From an uncultured Lachnospiraceae bacterium (lineage in GTDB: Bacteria; Bacillota; Clostridia; Lachnospirales; Lachnospiraceae), in contig CAJUES010000012.1 of assembly GCA_910585765.1 (NCBI GenBank), positions 6,963-70,962 of the forward strand: a DNA stretch of 64,000 nucleotides, in the 5' to 3' direction. Each line of letters begins with the position of its first letter. Position 1 is the stretch's first letter. Made by a program: the position numbers and the translations under genes. The notes below the pieces were generated by a model. That model searched no databases. It saw only the letters and a list, made by a program, of their open reading frames with translations, and was not told where the DNA came from. Below are positions 62,372 through 64,000 of the stretch, in pieces.

Positions 62372-63679
62372 ATGTATCGCGAGATCGCAAAACTGATCCT
62401 GTACGGGGATATGGACAAGGACTGCATCCTGTTCCAATTCGGGGAGATATTCCGCCGATTTGAAGAGAAGACAGGCACAAAGCCGGCGCTGGTGAAGGAC
62501 ATCTACACGCAGCTCAAGAGACTGCTCATCGTCGCCACGGATTACGGCTTCAACGATAATCTCTGGCACAATTACCTCACGTTTTATCTGGTGACGAACG
62601 AAAATCCGTTCAGCATCACCTGCGAGAAGGTGGGCGCCAATGAGGGGAGTGTCAACCACTTTGCCAGGAACGATTTCAGGGTCTTCAAGAACCTGTTTGA
62701 CTTTGATTTCTCCGGGATCGAGAGCGCGCTCGGCATAGACTGTTTTTCCCAGATCTCGGACTACAGGGCGATCGGCAAGAAAGAACTGATGTACAATAAA
62801 AATGTCAGCGAGAAGATCATCGCCCTCAGCGCGCAGCTCGAAAAGACCGCGGACGAGGATGCTTTTTTTGAGTGCGTGACATCGTTTTACAGGGAGTATG
62901 GAGTGGGGATGTTTGGTCTGAACAAGGCATTCCGCATCAGGGACCGGGCGGATGGAGGGCTGGAATTCCTGCCGATCAACAACATGGACAAGGTGATGCT
63001 TGACGACCTTGTCGGGTACGAACTGCAGAAAAAGAAGCTTGTCGACAACACGAGGGCGTTTGTCGAGGGCAGGAAGGCGAACAACGTACTGCTGTTTGGC
63101 GACAGCGGGACCGGCAAGTCCACCAGCGTCAAGGCGATCGTGAACGCCTTTTACCCGCAGGGACTTCGGATGATCGAGATCTACAAGCACCAGTTCAAGG
63201 ATCTGTCAGACGTGATCGCGCAGATCAAGAACCGGAATTACAAGTTTGTGATCTACATGGACGACCTGTCGTTCGAGGAGTTTGAGATCGAGTACAAGTT
63301 CCTCAAGGCGGTGATCGAGGGCGGCGTGGAGACGAAGCCTGACAATATCCTGATCTATGCGACGTCAAACCGCAGGCATCTCATCAAGGAGACCTGGAGC
63401 GACAGAAACGACGTGGAGGTCGACAACGGCATGCACCGCTCCGACACGATGGAGGAGAAACTCTCGCTGGTAAACCGTTTCGGCGTGACGATCAACTACG
63501 CGAAGCCCTCGCAGAAGGAGTACTTCAACATAGTGATCGAGCTTGCGCGCAGGCAGGGGATCGAGATGGCGGACGAGGAACTCAAGGCCTGGGCGAACAA
63601 GTGGGAGCTGAGCCACGGCGGTATCTCAGGGCGCACCGCACAGCAGTTTGTCAACTATCTGGACGGGCAGGGTGTCTGA
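62372..63679 (+). CDS. DUF815-type AAA ATPase
   Basis: 435 residues. The N-terminal 200 residues are helical and variable. The AAA core begins near DDLVGYELQKKKLVDNT, with Walker A GDSGTGKS (about 246-253), Walker B YKFVIYMDDLSFE and YATSNRRHLIKE as sensor region, then the RFGVTINYAKPSQKEY block typical of DUF815. Function of the family is not known; its closest relatives remodel proteins or load helicases. GGGAGGAAAAACAA precedes the start. Confidence 0.88.
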   Translation: MYREIAKLILYGDMDKDCILFQFGEIFRRFEEKTGTKPALVKDIYTQLKRLLIVATDYGFNDNLWHNYLTFYLVTNENPFSITCEKVGANEGSVNHFARNDFRVFKNLFDFDFSGIESALGIDCFSQISDYRAIGKKELMYNKNVSEKIIALSAQLEKTADEDAFFECVTSFYREYGVGMFGLNKAFRIRDRADGGLEFLPINNMDKVMLDDLVGYELQKKKLVDNTRAFVEGRKANNVLLFGDSGTGKSTSVKAIVNAFYPQGLRMIEIYKHQFKDLSDVIAQIKNRNYKFVIYMDDLSFEEFEIEYKFLKAVIEGGVETKPDNILIYATSNRRHLIKETWSDRNDVEVDNGMHRSDTMEEKLSLVNRFGVTINYAKPSQKEYFNIVIELARRQGIEMADEELKAWANKWELSHGGISGRTAQQFVNYLDGQGV

Positions 63680-63695
63680 GTATTTGAATCGATGC

Positions 63696-63724
63696 TTTAC
63701 ATGCTTTGCGGAATCTGCTATGAT
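63696..63724 (+). promoter_or_regulatory. Promoter of the Na/phosphate cotransporter gene
   Basis: TTTACA (63696-63701), a 17-bp spacer and TATGAT (63719-63724) lie in the 164-bp gap after the DUF815 gene. Confidence 0.65.
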
Positions 63725-63843
63725 TAAGGTGTTGTAGTATTGGGTTAGAAATGCTGCGAAGGATGAAACTTACGGAGTAAATACAGAGTAAACTTACAGA
63801 GAAGGAATGCAGTATTTGATTGCTGCGAAGGAAAAATATTGAC

Positions 63844-64000
63844 ATGGGAATAACATCGATTTTATCGTTACTTAGCGGGGTGGCGCTCTTTCTGTTCGGT
63901 ATGTCCCTGATGGGGGATGGACTGAAAAAGGCGGCAGGCGAAAAGCTGGAGCTGATATTGTACAAGCTGACGAACACACCGATCAAAGGTGTGCTTTTAA
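63844..64000 (+). CDS. Na+/phosphate cotransporter family protein, 3' end outside window
   Basis: The first 52 codons are visible (LSLLSGVALFLFGMSLMGDG, then LKKAAGEKLELILYKLTN). The LFLFGM-x-x-M-x-x-GL pattern is the first membrane segment of the PNaS (NptA-type) family. GAAGGAAAAA lies upstream. The gene continues beyond the window edge. Sodium-coupled phosphate uptake is the family role. Confidence 0.8.
   Translation, partial: MGITSILSLLSGVALFLFGMSLMGDGLKKAAGEKLELILYKLTNTPIKGVLL

Noticed and set aside
63740..63835. Short direct repeats (GCTGCGAAGGA) before the cotransporter gene
   Set aside because: Two copies only, with poor spacing; likely chance or leader sequence.

Overview
The window reads as chromosome from a spore-forming, motile member of the Firmicutes, most likely family Lachnospiraceae. 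The reasons are strong AGGAGG-type ribosome binding sites, Clostridia-type families (DUF6440, DUF2812, TatD-linked radical SAM, Csp-like subtilase, LysM-GH18 spore-lytic enzyme), dense overlapping operons and a fairly GC-rich coding background. The genus cannot be fixed from the sequence alone.

The first 41 kb are dominated by plant hemicellulose use. Bases 1-9750 hold the end of an operon: a GH115 alpha-glucuronidase (5' end outside the window), an SGNH esterase, a pair of MsbA-type ABC exporter subunits and a GH43 glycosidase, closed by a strong bidirectional terminator. Two regulators on the opposite strand follow (short ArsR-like and AraC-type). From 11993 to 25375 runs a transport operon with two CUT1-type ABC importers, each with a binding protein and two permeases and neither with its own ATPase. 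Between them lie a secreted NHL/TPR membrane-anchored protein, a YIP1-like membrane protein and a DUF5696 protein. The first binding protein is unusual: it is membrane-anchored and carries two carbohydrate-binding-like modules. After a terminator come two paralogous U32-like proteins, a GH5 endoglucanase lipoprotein, a GH43 enzyme, a chemoreceptor with a carbohydrate-binding-like insert in its sensor domain, and a LacI-like/GGDEF gene broken by an internal deletion. The simplest model is that GH5 cuts glucuronoxylan or a related glucan outside the cell, the importers bring in decorated oligomers, and the signal-less GH115, SGNH and GH43 enzymes strip them inside, while the chemoreceptor steers the cell toward the polymer. 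L-arabinose isomerase (araA), with a divergent AraC regulator and a striking nested palindrome between them, fits release of arabinose.

An AT-rich island (about 34600-37880) with two ABC exporter half-transporters sits directly behind the broken GGDEF gene and looks horizontally acquired.

From 40.7 to 64 kb the content is mixed: a free-standing subtilase prodomain, BlaI-like, AraC/effector, DUF6440-PadR-DUF2812 and chemoreceptor genes, then a prodomain-less Csp-like subtilase next to a LysM-GH18 enzyme, an HD-GYP protein and a secreted SGNH hydrolase. Next are a PocR hybrid histidine kinase with its response regulator, a NUDIX hydrolase, a vitamin B6 salvage cluster (kinase plus ECF S component) with a radical SAM gene, a ferritin-like protein, a MITE-like inverted repeat, a TtcA-LarE fusion, tcdA, a two-gene unit with a DUF815 ATPase, and the start of a Na/phosphate cotransporter.

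No rRNA, tRNA, CRISPR array, transposase or phage gene was seen.
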